This document shows positions 31,720 through 43,399 of a stretch of 64,000 bases of DNA, in pieces. Under the pieces are notes generated by a model. That model worked only from the letters and a program-made list of their open reading frames with translations. It was not told the origin of the DNA and made no database searches. The position numbers were made by a program, and so were the translations under genes. The first letter of the stretch is position 1. Each line of letters starts with the position of its first letter. The stretch spans positions 17,579,170-17,643,169 of the forward strand of contig CM032804.1 in NCBI GenBank assembly GCA_019155185.1, given 5' to 3'. Source of the stretch: Beaufortia kweichowensis (Eukaryota; Chordata; Actinopteri; Cypriniformes; Gastromyzontidae).

Positions 31720-33290
31720 TATCCTCCCTCCAGCCATGGTAATCTCTCCCATCGAGTGGAAATTGGACAAACAGATTGAAGCCAGTCAGCGCATTCAGCC
31801 TGCTCCGCCGGGAGGTCCTAAAGGGAGATTGTATGTGCCTGAGGATCTGCGCGTCTCTCTTATGGACTCCGTTCATTGTGTTCCGGGAGCAGGACATCCA
31901 GGTCAGCAGCGCACCCTCTCACTGATCTCCCCCTGGTACTGGTGGCCCGGGATGTCTGGAGATATCGCTCGTTATGTACGAGGATGCTCAGTCTGTGCCA
32001 TGGTAAAAGTTCCTCGTCGTCTGCCCCAGGGTAAGCTTCTCCCTTTGCCTGTTCCCCAAAGACCCTGGTCTCACATTGCAGTGGATTTTATGTCTGATTT
32101 ACCCTGTTCCGATGGATTTACCTGTGTCTTTGTAGTGGTAGACCGGTTTAGTAAAAGTTGTAAATTAATCCCTCTGTCAGGTCTGCCCACAGCAATGCAA
32201 GCAGCCGAAGCCCTGTTCCACAACGTGTTTCGACATTTCGGTTTACCCAAAAATATAGTCTCTGATCGGGGCCCCCAGTTCATTTCTCATGTCTGGAAGG
32301 CGTTCCTCTCCTTGTTGGGGGGTCACGGTCAGTTTAACCTCTGGTTATCACCCGCAGGCAAACGGCCAGACTGAGCGCAAGATCCAGGAGATCGGGAGGT
32401 ATCTCCGGACCTACTGCCATCAACATCAGCACAGCTGGCATCGCTTCCTCCGTGGGCGATGCGCCCAGAATTCTCTACGTCAAGATACCACCCTCCTGAC
32501 GCCATTCCAATGCGTACTCGGTTACCAGCCACCCCTCTTCCCTTGGACCCAAGAACCCTCCGCGGTGCCAGCTGTGGACCACTGGTTCCGGGTCAGTGAG
32601 AGGGTTTGGAATTCTGCCCATGTCCACCTACAGGCTGCAGTCCGTAGGCAAAAGAGACACGCCGACCAACGACGCTCTCCCACACCGGTCTTCCACCCTG
32701 GTCAGTTGGTCTGGCTGTCAACGCGAGACATCCGCCTACGGCTGCCCTGTAGGAAACTCACTCCCCGATTCATCGGACCCTTCCCCATTGAGAAACAAGT
32801 GAACGCAGTGACTTACCGGCTGCAACTCCCACGATCATACCGTCTGGCCCCTTCCTTCCATGTGTCTTTGTTGAAACCCTTTGTTAACCCTGTGTCTCCT
32901 TCTTCCCCAGAATCTGGTGCTGAAGGACCCCCACCAGCGGCTCCGGAGCCTCCTCCTCCACCTCCCATCGATGAGCAGGACCGCATCTATCGGGTCGATG
33001 CCATCCTAAAGGCACGTCGACGGGCCGGTAAGCTGGAGTACCTCGTGTCCTGGGAGGGATACGGTCCCGAAGAGCACTGTTGGGTCCCTCGCTCAGATGT
33101 CCTGGATCCTACCCTACTTATGGACTTTCACAGTTCTCATCCTTCGCAACCAGGTCCCAGGCCACGAGGGCGGCCCCGTCGACGTTTGCTGCAGCCCACA
33201 GGAGCGGTCCGTGGAGGGGGGGTACTGTTACGGGGTCGATGCCTTCAGCATCGGATTCCCTTCATCACGTCACCCGTTCTGCTTCCCTAG
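31720..33290 (+). pseudogene. Gypsy integrase with chromodomain
   Basis: 31736-32374: HHCC finger (GAGHPGQQRTLSLI, YVRGCSVC) and core (AVDFMSDL, VSDRGPQF), with a frameshift near 32320. Open frame 32289-33290: SGYHPQANGQTERK, LTPFQCVLGYQPPLFPW, WLSTRDIRLRLPCRKLTPRF (GPY/F-type region), a Pro-rich linker and the chromodomain EYLVSWEGYGPEEHCWVP, ending at the polypurine tract and LTR. The last 300 codons are unbroken, but the rest of pol is dead. Confidence 0.85.
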
Positions 33291-33649
33291 AGTTCTAAGG
33301 ACTTCATTACCCACGTTCCTTTGCACCCCGCACACCTGTTGTCCATCCCGCACTCATCACCCCTCTGATCTGCACCGTCTGTTTTCTTATTATTATGGAC
33401 TTATTGTCAGTATTATTTAAACCCTGTCTTTTGTTCTGTTATTTGTCTGGTGTTGTTGTTTTGTGCACGTGTGGTAACCCTGTTAAGTTGTTTACGAAGT
33501 CTCTGTAAGTCAGCTGTACATTGCCTGCCTGCTTGTGTTTATCTCCTCTGAAGTGAGGTCTGTACTTTTTGTATATCTCCACTGATGAAGTTCAGTAAAA
33601 GACTTGAATTGGATATTCTCGTGTTCTGTCTCATCTGACCACGCTAACA
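33226..33649 (+). repeat. 3' LTR of the chromodomain Gypsy
   Basis: TGTTACGG to CGCTAACA, 424 bp, preceded by GGAGGGGGGGTAC. The end (GATGAAGTTCAGTAAAAGAC, CTCGTGTTCTGTCTCATCTG) is akin to LTR ends at 14150 and 54496. Confidence 0.85.
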
Positions 33650-33727
33650 GTGAGACACATAATACACATGAGAAAATACAGTACATTGCACTTAGTAGTA
33701 TCAGAAAGAGTGCAATACAATACACAG

Positions 33728-34800
33728 ATTTAAACATGAACAACAGGAGATATGGACTCCACACCAAGTAAGGTTTCGAGTTGAACCATTGACTCAATCA
33801 GCCTATGAACAGGCTTAATTACTCTACCAAGCCTGATAATGTAATGATCGTTAGAGTTATTGTCAACCACAGGATCATGCAAACCTGTAGGAACAGGGAC
33901 AGTAGGTGAAAAAACACTAGCTACATTGTCAGGGTCAACAACAGATAAATCAGCTTGTGCTTCAGAAACATCTTGAAAAGAACGGGATGAGACCCAAGAA
34001 GCAGTACAATCATCAATAGCACCATAGTAGACTGTAAATCACTGTCGAGAGATTGAACATAGTCATTGTAATCACAGATTGACTCATCACGAAGCACACT
34101 TAGAAACATAAGGTCAACAGGCAATCTCGGCACACTTCCAGACATCAGGTAAAAAGGGGCAAATCGAGTTGTTTCATGGGCAGTGCAGTTATACACAAAT
34201 GTCATTGTTTGCACTAACTGTGGCCACTTTTGTTTAGATCTGGGTGGAAGCGATCTCAGCATGTTACCTAATTCATGAACTGAATTCTCTTATGCTTTGT
34301 GAGTGGATCTTTGATGGCTTTGGTAGCTTAGATCTTTCTTCTGAAAGGCAGCAATGACTGCAACCTTATCTTTATCCATGGAAACTCCTGAACCACTGAT
34401 CACATGGCCCAGAAACGTGATGGAACATCTGAGGAAGTGACACTTTTTTTGGAGCCAACTTCAAATTACTAGCTCTCAGCTGTGCAAACACCACTTCCAA
34501 GCGTTTCAATGCCTCTTGTTCAGAACGGGCAAAAACCAGCAAATCATCGAGATAGCAAAGAAGGCTGGAAAAGTTAAGATCTCCAAATATGCTGAGCATC
34601 ATGCGCATGAAAGATGCTAGACTGTTACACAGGCCTTGGGGAAGACTGTTATATTCATATTCATGGGCATTGTGAAAGCTGTGTAATGCCGATCAGATAT
34701 ATGGAGCGGGACGTTGTAGAGAGCTGAATTAAAGATTGCCACCAAGAGCGGCCAGGCAATCCGCCTGATGGGGCAAAGGAGCATCCTTTATAGTCTTCGC
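33728..34800 (-). pseudogene. Second Gypsy type: RT fragment joined to integrase C-terminus
   Basis: Minus strand, high to low: RT (TIKDAPLPHQADCLAALGG, YNVPLHISDRHYTAF, YLDDLLVFARSEQEALKRL, MDKDKVAVIAAFQKKD; 34800-34310) is joined directly to integrase end (NSVHELGNML, LPPRSKQKWPQLVQTMTFVY, then LPVDLMF; 34280-33921). The C-terminal tail (RLGRVIKPVHRLIESM) stops at 33728-33730. RNase H and the integrase core are missing between these parts. Several stops. Confidence 0.75.
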
Positions 34801-34814
34801 ATTAAGCCAGGGTA

Positions 34815-35967
34815 TCAACTCATCATATCTAGGACTTGTGAACTACCAAAAGGCTCATAACTACATTCTGATGTAGTGCTGTCCCACTTCAAACCATCTA
34901 TGCCCATCAGGCTGGCGTGCGATGCGTCGCCATATGGAATTGGTGCAGTGCTGTCACACAAGTTTCCAGATGGCACCGAAAACCGATAGCCTTCGCATCA
35001 AGATCCCTAACGACAGCAGAACGCAATTATGCACAAATAGACCTTGAAGCACTTAGTCTTGTGTGGGGTGTAGAAAAATTCCACCATTACCTGTATGGTC
35101 AACGGTTTACCCTGATCACAGACCAACAGCCCTTGGTCTCAATCTTCAATGTTTGGAAGGATGTCTCAGTAATGGCCTCGGCACGGCTGCGGCTGCTCAC
35201 TCTTTTTGGGTGCTCACCAATATGACATTGAGTACAAAGGCACCAAACTACATGGTAATGCAGACGGCTTGTCGCGTCTTTCACTGAAGTTGATGGTAGA
35301 GTCAAAGGCTATGGATCCAGCTGACATGTTTCATACCTCAGTCGTGAGTCAGTTACCTGTGGCAAATGCCACTATTCAGAGAGAAACCCGTAATGACCCA
35401 ACATTGTCTAAGGTCTATGACATCACAGTGCATGGATGGCCTGCACATGGGAACCCAGCATTCTCAGCGAGGAGAGAACAGCTTTCTGTGTGTCAAGGAA
35501 CTCTGATGTGTGGATTACGAGTTGTCATTCCTCCTAAATTGCGCAGTAAGATGTTGGACACACTGCATGAAGGACATTTAGGCACTGTAAAGATAAAGAA
35601 CCTTGCCCGCAGTTATATGTGGTGGCCAGGAATCGACAAGCAGATTTAGGATCTGGCAAAGGCTTGTCCAGGTTGTCAAAAGACCCAGAACTCACCACCG
35701 TTAGCTCCCTTGCACCCCTGGGAATGGCCGTCAACACCGTGGCAAAGAGTGCACATCGACTTTGCTGGACCATTTAAGGACTGCATGTTCTTGATTGCTG
35801 TGGACGCGCATTCTAAGTAGCCTGAAGTTGTTCCAATGAAGACAACCACATCCGAAAAGACTGTTTCTGTGCTGAGAACAATATTCTCCAGGAACGGGCT
35901 GCCAGAACAGATATGCACAGATAATGGACGACAGTTCGTCTCAGACGAGTTTCAGAAATTTATGAAG
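34815..35967 (+). pseudogene. Second Gypsy type: RNase H and integrase core, opposite strand
   Basis: RLACDASPYGIGAVLSHKF, a frameshift, then IAFASRSLTTAERNYAQIDL, VEKFHHYLYGQRFTLITDQQ, IEYKGTKLHGNADGLSRLSL, integrase finger HEGHLGTVKIKNLARSYMWW, CPGCQKT, VHIDFAGPF, stop at 35817-35819, RTIFSRNGLPEQICTDNGRQ, FVSDEFQKFM. It ends where the 38-bp satellite begins. It supplies exactly the segment missing from 33728-34800 but in inverted orientation. Confidence 0.8.
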
Positions 35968-36000
35968 TTTTATTTTTTGCAATTTCTATTTGAATTAGAA

Positions 36001-36200
36001 TTTTCTATTTGCAAGTGTTGTGGACTTTTGCAGCGCGTTTTTCTATTTGCAAGTGTTGTGGACTTTTGCAGCGCGTGTTTCTATTTGCAAGTGTTGTGGA
36101 CTTTTGCAGCGCGTTTTTCTATTTGCAAGTGTTGTGGACTTTTGCAGCGCGTTTTTCTATTTGCAAGTGTTGTGGACTTTTGCAGCGCATGTGTTGTCAA
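36001..36200. repeat. 38-bp satellite, 5 copies
   Basis: GCAAGTGTTGTGGACTTTTG begins at 36011, 36049, 36087, 36125 and 36163, an exact 38-bp period. Degenerate units with TTTGCATGTG and TTTGCAGCGCG extend to about 36270. The ORFs through it are translations of the repeat in rotating frames. Confidence 0.95.
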
Positions 36201-36270
36201 ACTAATGAAGATGTTTTCTTTATTTGCTGGTGTTTTTTCTATTTGCATGTGTTTTCTTAATTTGCAGCGC

Positions 36271-36743
36271 GTTGAGCTCTCTCGGCCACCGTACAAAACA
36301 GATGTTAGGTTTTTTTTAATAACAGATGCTGATTAAGGTCAGGGTGTGGGGTTAGTATAAGGCAAATATAGTCTGGCCAAAATAAAAGCATGTCAATAAA
36401 TTGCCCACGCACTGAAAACATCAAACTGTGTTTGTATGTGTTTGACTGTTCTCACAGTCATGTGGGTCAGGGTTAGCGGTGCTGTTTTTGTTTTTGTCCC
36501 CTTTTGCTGCTGCTCTTTTTTCACCTATCACTCTCCTTAGGATCGTGCCATTGGTTTTCCGGCCTGTCAGTCTTCATTAGAACATTTCTGAATCCACCAA
36601 TCCATGTCAAGGCTCAGTGAACAAAAGCTTCCCTTGACCCCAGAACAGGCCAAAGTTCTACTTCCGCTGCCATGATTGTTTATAAGTACTTTTCTGGTGT
36701 TTTGTCATTCACGTTCTGTGTCTTACTCTGCTTATTTTACCTG
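36271..36743. other. Interval without a recognised gene
   Basis: Contains GTCAGGGTTAGCGG at about 36467. Nothing else recognised. Confidence 0.4.
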
Positions 36744-36751
36744 GTGACACC

Positions 36752-37935
36752 TAGGGATGCAGCGATTAACCGGTTTTACAATTATCCGCGATGTGAAACG
36801 TCACAAATTAATTGTGAAGACTCTGTTAAACCGCATGTTTCTGATGCACGGAACGGAACTGTTGCAACTTGCACAAAATACAAACAAGTTACACCAGCGG
36901 TGCATCAGCTTCAAGTGCCGTGCTTATCCGATACATGGAGGCTACAACACACTAGATTAAATATAGCAGGGGGACAAAACAGCAAAGATTTATTTCTATC
37001 AAAGAGAAGCCTGAAAGCTGCCATATAAAAACAAACAACAAGCAAGGTTTGCCCCGCCTGCGTGCTTTCCTGATTGGTCCTCTGTTCTATTGTGATCCGC
37101 TGACACTGATGAGATGCGCAGCTTGTAAAAGCTGAAATTCTTTTAACTTGACACAGCATCTTAAAAACGCGACGCTCATGCACGAGCAGCAAAAGACGCT
37201 GCAAAAGACGTGAGACGCGATTGTAGGCACAAACGCGTCCGTCTGACGCGTGTTTACATAGAAAAACAAAGAAAAAGTACCGCATCTGAATGGAAAACGC
37301 ATTCTTTGTCGGTAAGTTATTTAATAAACCATTGAATTGGTAGGGAATTAATATAAACGTGTCACTGACAATGCCGTAGCGGTGAGAGCTGAGCTTTCAG
37401 TGCAGCACGTGAGTCTATGGAAGACAGACTGAAGTCTTCTTAAGATAATCAGTCAGTGACAACATTTACCGTTACAACCTGTTGCTTCCTTCTATTTGTG
37501 TTTAATAAATGTCATCACCCTATTATGCCCAAACATTCTATTGAGTTAATGAGAGGATATTTGATTTTAATAATAAAACAGTACCTTACCTGTCACCGTC
37601 TTTACATTTATCTTACAGTATAAAAACATATCAGATAAACAGACAACAATAAAAGGACATCAGAGCAGAGTCACATTTTCTTTAATTCCAAAGGGAGAGA
37701 TGTGTTTTTGTTTGTCATTTACTTTTTGTTGGTTACTGTGTTATTTCTGTTTCGAAAGGCAGCAATAAATAACACTTTAAAATCGTAAGATTGTTCACGT
37801 GATTTCATGCATTGGTAGTGTTGTAAAATTATTGAATGCATAATAATCATAATAACTGTCAAATCAAGTCTCAAAACTGTGATTATTCCTTAGACTATAA
37901 TCGTACCAACAAAATCTATAATCGTTGCATCCCTA
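36752..37935. mobile_element. Non-autonomous hAT-type element (MITE), about 1.18 kb
   Basis: Terminal inverted repeats TAGGGATGCAGCGATTA (36752-36768) and, at the right end, the complement of TAGGGATGCAACGATTATAG (37916-37935). Flanked by GTGACACC (36744-36751) and GTGACACA (37936-37943), an 8-bp duplication with one mismatch, the length typical of hAT elements. No transposase ORF. Confidence 0.85.
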
Positions 37936-37943
37936 GTGACACA

Positions 37944-40483
37944 ACGCTGTACTGAATAGCACTCGACTGGAGGGTTTTGAACAGGGAAGCATGTCATGTG
38001 ACTTAATGTACATCACCGAGGTTTCATTAGCTGTAGTACACGTTATGTTATGTAAGGAGATGTATTGTTAGTAGAGAGAGTAGGTTTAGTTATGGTGTTT
38101 TTACGCCGCAGACCTGTGCATTCTTTGTTTTTGTAGACAGTTTTGCTGGGACAGGAAAACCAGAGCGTATGCATTTGTTTTTGTTCTTTGCTTTAGCATT
38201 GCTTATGTTCTTTCCTTTCTGTGTTCATGGCACAAACTGTAAATATCTGTAAATAATGTAAATATGTCTCATTCTCTCTTTTGCAATTTCACTTTCATGT
38301 TGCATGTAACCCGGTTGTCTTGTGCTTGTTCATCAGAAGTGTACTTCAGAGCTGTCCATAAACAAACTCTGGTTTAAATATCTTTTCTATTTCATGTCCT
38401 TCATACCTTAGACAAAAATCTTGAAGATGTAACACTGAGTTTAAAATCTGCGTGGAGCTAGCAGTTCTAGAGCATGCTGAAGGTTGCATTGAGAGCAAAC
38501 ATTTGTGACTGTTTCTTTGACAGTCATCAAAAAATAATGCTTTTTTTCAACATCATTAGTCATGGTAAAGTTAAATTATTGTGCTTGTGGAGGTTTCACA
38601 AACTCCAGCCTGTCAGGAGATCGTGTCCACAGGTTTCCTAACAAGAAAAGGACTGTGGTATCTTCCGTGCCTGGGTGCGTTTTGTGCAGGTCAAGGCATG
38701 TGCTTAGGAAAACGCTGTGGTGTGTAGCGTTCACTTTACACCGAAAGATTATCATCCCGGTGATATGATGCAGTTCAGATATGATATGATATGAGTCAGG
38801 CACTGGATATCAAGTGTGGGAGTGACATTAGTCCAGTAAAGCCCAGTATGAACCCAACTCCCTGCAGCATTGACTTTCCTCAGCTGTGACCATGATCACA
38901 AACTAAACGTGTTCATCTCTCTCTCCTGCGCTATATCACATAACGTTAATGTGTACGGATATTAACCAGTGTGACGTACGCCTGATTAACGCTTTTTGTG
39001 TCTGTTATTTGTAAGTATCAATAGAGATAACTAATACTAGCTTTGATAATAATATATACAATATTGTGATCTGAGCACTGTGTTCCATACGGTTAGCTGA
39101 CGTGTGTGTATCTATAAGCTAACAGTGGTCTCTCATCCAGACACCTGCCCTGTTCTCCATCACAAACTCAATCTGACCCTGACCCGTCTCTGATCTCTCG
39201 TCCACACAGCAGACCGTGGTCCGTCATATGAATGTGAATGAACATTTACAATTTCCAAACTGTCATTGTCATCTCGATCCATTGTTTTTCTTGTTGTTCA
39301 CATCGACGCGCTCCCTCCTGTGACTTCACTTTCAGTTTAGCCAGGTATTAGACGCAGAAAAAAAATCTCAAAAAAACGACTCCAGAAGCCTTATTAGTGT
39401 ATTTATAAGTATATTTGAAAGAAAATCTAATTCCTATGCTATTTTTCTATACATTTACTCTGTGGGGTCTCTAACTTGCAATATGCACTTTAAAGTGCCT
39501 GTATCAAACTGCACTCGGGTCACATTTATTCTCTGTGGCTAACAAATAAGGAAACAAGAGTTTAAAGAAAAAAACAACACGTCTTCTAAAGCCACCCACA
39601 TCCCATCTGCTCATGAATTATCAGTTTTATTATTATCTTTGGTGTTGTCACTGAACACCATGAGCTTAAGTTTTGTTGCTTGTGTGATCCTCATCGCGCA
39701 TTTCTGTTAAACGGAGAGCATGGATAAAATCCCCCCACTCTCCCCCCATGCATGTAATCGTCCATTCACGTCCTGCTTAATGACTGTCAGTTTTTCAGCC
39801 CTTCCATTTTCTGTTCAATTAATTCTTTTCTCACTTTCCAGGGAAGGAACAATAGACTCTCCAGCACATAATAGATCATTAAAATTCAGAAGTTCTGTGC
39901 ATTGGCACTGTGTTTTCTCCTAAGACTATTTGGCACAAATTCCAGTGTAGCAAGTTTGAAATTCTACCCAGCGGACCACAGGCACCCCAACCCCTCCTTC
40001 ATATTTCAGGATTTATTTCTGAATCTAGCCCACACCAGATAAAAGAAGCATGTAATGATCTTCAGCCATGTTTGCTTCTCACCTATTCAAACCAATTTTA
40101 ACTAACTAGTATGAACCATAATAAAAGAAAAGAATTCAATGCTTTTATAATTAATAAAGTTATAAAACATTACTAACTGCAATAGTTAATAAACTTCTGT
40201 AAAAGGAATAAAAGAATCGGACGTAGACAGCTGTTGAGGCAATTCAAGAACAAACGGCTGGACAGCTGTTGCTCACCACAACAGTTGCTTTAGTAAAAAA
40301 AATTGCAGATGTAAATTACACTGTTTAAAACATTTCTATAAACCAAAAAGCCAAATTACAAAAACAAAGAATTTTTTTAACATTCATCTGTAAACAAATC
40401 ACATTTTCATATTCATTATAAATATATCAGTGACAGGCAACAGGTTATTGAATTACGTAGACATATTTCAGGGGGGAAACTTT
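37944..40483. other. Transposon-poor interval downstream of sox8
   Basis: About 2.5 kb with no recognised repeat family, RNA gene or credible ORF; the longest frames (38562-38768, 39720-39923, 39910-40101) show no domain. It could hold regulatory DNA of sox8, but that is only positional inference. Confidence 0.4.
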
Positions 40484-40489
40484 TATTTT
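40484..40489 (-). promoter_or_regulatory. Candidate sox8 polyadenylation signal
   Basis: AATAAA on the minus strand about 790 bp past the sox8 stop codon. It is one of several possible sites; the 3' UTR length is inferred only from this. Confidence 0.3.
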
Positions 40490-40610
40490 CAACCAACATT
40501 TGCATTTAATATTAGCATTTTTTTTTACAAATGTACCTGTTAATACAAAGATTCTCAGCAAAGTCATAAAAAAATTCACTAGGAAATCAAACACTGATTG
40601 TGTGTTTTTG

Positions 40611-40672
40611 TTTCATTTACATTTACATTTGGCTGACGCTTTAATCCAAAGCCTCTTCACACAAGAGTTTCA
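40611..40672 (-). mobile_element. LINE/SINE tail fragment in the presumed sox8 3' UTR
   Basis: The complement of CATTTACATTTACATTTGGC and GACGCTTTAATCCAAAGC matches the AAGTCGCTTTGGATAAAAGC tail of LINE family B (as at 1725-1767). Confidence 0.6.
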
Positions 40673-41274
40673 CACCCTGAAATGCAATCAAACTGTTTTA
40701 TAAAAACCTTACAAACATAACATGACACAAGTTTGATGTAAAAAGCATTAAGAGGCACGGTGTTAAAAACGAAACACTGAAGGAATGCAAAAACAAACTC
40801 GAGCCAAAGTCTCTGACAGTATGTTAGGGGAAATGTAAAAAAGTTAAATAGTCTTTGACCTTGATGCTGAAGTGCCCTCAGACATTATGCACATGCAAAA
40901 AGAGAAAAACATTCAACATTAACTATTCACATCAAGGATAGGATTTCATGTTTGAGAGTTAAGTGACGTATTGTTTCAGCTGACGCGCACTCCAGTGCGG
41001 TTCAACATCATGACTGATGACCCACACACCTGTCGCACCTCGTTCTGCTTACGTTTCTTTCAGCATCATTTAGAGATAGAATAAAAAGATGTACTTTGAC
41101 TATAGGAAGATTTCACTGATTTCCATTTTGGCCCAGTCCTGGAATGCATCGGGTAAACATGGTTGACACAGCAGGCACTCGTGTTTTTGTGTGTGTCAGT
41201 TGGCATAAACGTACTCTCAGCTAGTGCTCTCCTTCATTTGTGTAGAGTAAAACTAAGCTCAGTGCAGCCCCGCC

Positions 41275-43399
41275 TCATGGTCTGGACAACATGGTGTAAA
41301 CCGGCTGGTCCCAGTTTGCCGTGGGGCTGTGGGAGGGCGGGATAGGGAGGCTATTGAGTATGGGGCTACCATACGGCCTCCGTGAGGAATGGAAGTACGG
41401 GTACGGGTAGAAACCTGAATGGTAGCTGGAATAAGGGCTGTAGTAGTTGGAGCTTTGAAGATCTGTATAGTCGCACTGTGAGTTGGAGGCGATGCACATC
41501 TGAGCAGAGTACGTGTCGTATTCGGGCGAGCGCTCGCTTAAGTGACGTGGGCTTAACTGCTCAGTTTTAATATGCGGTTTGTGCTGGGCCACTTCACTCG
41601 TACCAGGCAACGAGGAGGCCACGGCCCCTTTGCGGCTCCAGGTCGCCCCGTCGCTCACGCTGTGGCAGTGAAGCCCTCCCGAGCTGACGATCTGCTCATG
41701 TCCGAGCTCAGAGGCAGCAACGGTCAATGCGGCTCCGGTGTGGCCGCTAATAGGCAGGTACTGGTCAAACTCGTGGACGTCAAAGGTTTCAATATTGCCG
41801 ATGACATCCGTGCTGAGCTCAGAAATGTCCACGTTGCTGAAGTCAATGTTCTGCCGATTGCTGCCATCGAGCAGGCGTCTTTTCTCCTGCTTTAAATCTT
41901 GCTTTCCTCCATGAAGGTCAATTTTCGGTGTAGTTGGGGGTGTTGGGGGTCCCTGACCTGAAGGTGATAACCGAAATATGTTGTTGTCAGCACCCCACAA
42001 ACATATCATATTCCTGTTTAAACGCGCATCGTTCCATATTAAAGTGCTGAACTTACCTGTGTGGTGATCGGATAAACCCACCACACCCCCTATTCCAGGT
42101 TCAGCTTTATACACGTGATGGGTGATATCAGATCCAGCATCAGACTCGCTCTGTCCTGGCTTCACGCTCTTTCGCCGCCTCGGCTGGTATTTATAATCCG
42201 GATGGTCTTTCTTGTGTTGGACTCTCAGTCTCTCTGCTTCTTCCACAAATGGTCTTTTTTCATTCTCTGTTAAGAGTCTAATGAACAAGAAATAATTACA
42301 AATGACTCGCTTTAAACATTCACTTATAATGCTTTAATTACAATAATAAAAGAGCAAAGGTGCACACCAAGATTTCCTTTACGAAACATAACCAGGCTAT
42401 TATTGTAGTAATAGTAGCAGTATTTTTGGCAAATTACAATTTGTATTTCCATAGTATTAATACAATTGGGCAATTTAATGCAAATGTCAACCTTGCCGTG
42501 AAAAAAAGGTCAAAGGTTTTTACCAAAAGGTTTTTACTATACTGATAGCTCAGATGTCAATATTTGAGAGTTTAGGTCTCTCTCAAAGTTTTTAAAGCAT
42601 TTATTTCTGTTTAAATCATGATTTTTATAGTCAATCAATTGTCTCATAAATGAACTATTTGATGTTTTTTGGTATTATTGCTTCTGCTTTGTGTATTTTA
42701 ATTCACAGAAATCCTCTCAAAACCTCCTGTTCGTTTTTGTCACATTTACAACACATGTATACTGTGACAGATATTTGCTAAAATAGAAACAGATGATTCA
42801 ATATACTGATAATAAACAGACATTTCACTGAAAATCAACTGTCTACTTATTATGGTCAAACTTTGGCTTTTTATGATAAACGTGCAGGAACTCTTGGTTT
42901 TCTCATAATTACGGAGACTGCTCAAACTATAGTTACTGTAGTAAAGGCACAGTGGCAAATATCTAGTTTTACTCCAAACTTTTTCTGTTGTCGTGTAGAT
43001 TTACCTCCAGAGTTTGCCGAGGGTTTTGCTCAGCTCGGCATTGTGCAGGTGCGGGTATTGATCTGCCAGTTTCCTTCGCGCCGCTTGAGCCCAAACCATG
43101 AACGCGTTCATCGGTCTCTTCACGTGCGGCTTGCTCTTCAGCGCGCCACCGCCGCGCGCCGGCACGGGCACGAGAGACCAGTCATATCCTTTCAGCACCT
43201 GAGACACCGCGTCCCGAATACACGCCGGGAAACGCTCGTCCTTATCCTGCGTTTTCTCGCTCGTCCTCGTCGCGCTGGGTGATGCGTGTCCGTCAGATCC
43301 AACAGGCGACGGCGGCGCGTCAGACTCGGACTCTTGAGACGCGTAAGGGGACGAAGCGGCGGAAGTGCACGCGCGAGTCCTCTCCTGCTCCTCCGTCAT
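41275..43399 (-). CDS. sox8: SOX8, SoxE-group HMG-box transcription factor (3 exons)
   Basis: Exon 1 is 43399-43005, exon 2 is 42277-42057, exon 3 is 41957-41275. Donors are GTAAAT and GTAAGT, and acceptors end TTCATTAG and CCTTCAG. The joined frame is 1299 nt (432 codons plus TGA). Residues about 54-80 form the SoxE dimerisation region (DERFPACIRDAVSQVLKGYD). The HMG box starts near residue 92 (HVKRPMNAFMVWAQAARRKL) and runs through EKRPFVEEAERLRVQHKKDH; it is split at the conserved Arg codon of GKLWR. The K2-type activation region has SNVDISELSTDVIG and FDVHEFDQYLP. A HIKTEQLSP sumoylation-type site and the C-terminus WDQPVYTMLSRP resemble SOX8 rather than SOX9 or SOX10. SoxE factors bind DNA in the nucleus and control neural crest, glia and gonad genes. 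Whether this is the sox8a or sox8b teleost copy cannot be told here. Confidence 0.95.

Larger units (their letters stand above)
30206..33649 (+). mobile_element. Chromodomain Ty3/Gypsy element with large internal deletions
   Basis: 5' LTR reduced to 30206-30249 (TGTTACGGGGTCGATGCC), 3' LTR complete at 33226-33649 with the same start. Flanks are ATGAG and GTGAG (four of five match). The 5' LTR jumps straight into the end of gag, and RT jumps into the end of RNase H, so most of gag, part of RT and RNase H are gone. It sits in the 3' UTR of the second Gypsy type. A related minus-strand element is at 54496-57690. Confidence 0.9.
29552..35967 (-). mobile_element. Second Ty3/Gypsy type (K02A2.6-like pol), rearranged and interrupted
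   Basis: The minus-strand 3' LTR (29552-29934) is followed by a polypurine tract (complement of CTCACCCCCCAGAATT at 29935-29950), 3' UTR, the chromodomain Gypsy insertion (30206-33649), then pol C-terminus and RT on the minus strand (33728-34800). From 34815 to 35967 the pol parts missing from the minus piece (RNase H and integrase core) appear on the plus strand. The 5' LTR, gag and the right boundary are not seen. Pol similarity to the family labelled K02A2.6-like is from memory. Confidence 0.7.

Noticed and set aside
32289..33290. A 333-codon frame with integrase end and chromodomain, considered as a domesticated host gene
   Set aside because: It lies between deleted pol and the element's own polypurine tract and LTR, so it is the surviving end of a Gypsy element.
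36009..36260. Cys/Phe-rich frames through the 38-bp satellite
   Set aside because: Period 38 is not a multiple of three, so the frame rotates; no independent evidence of coding.
41572..41895. Plus-strand ORF over sox8 exon 3 (also 41163-41345 and 43279-43581)
   Set aside because: Antisense to conserved sox8 codons; composition follows from the sox8 sequence.
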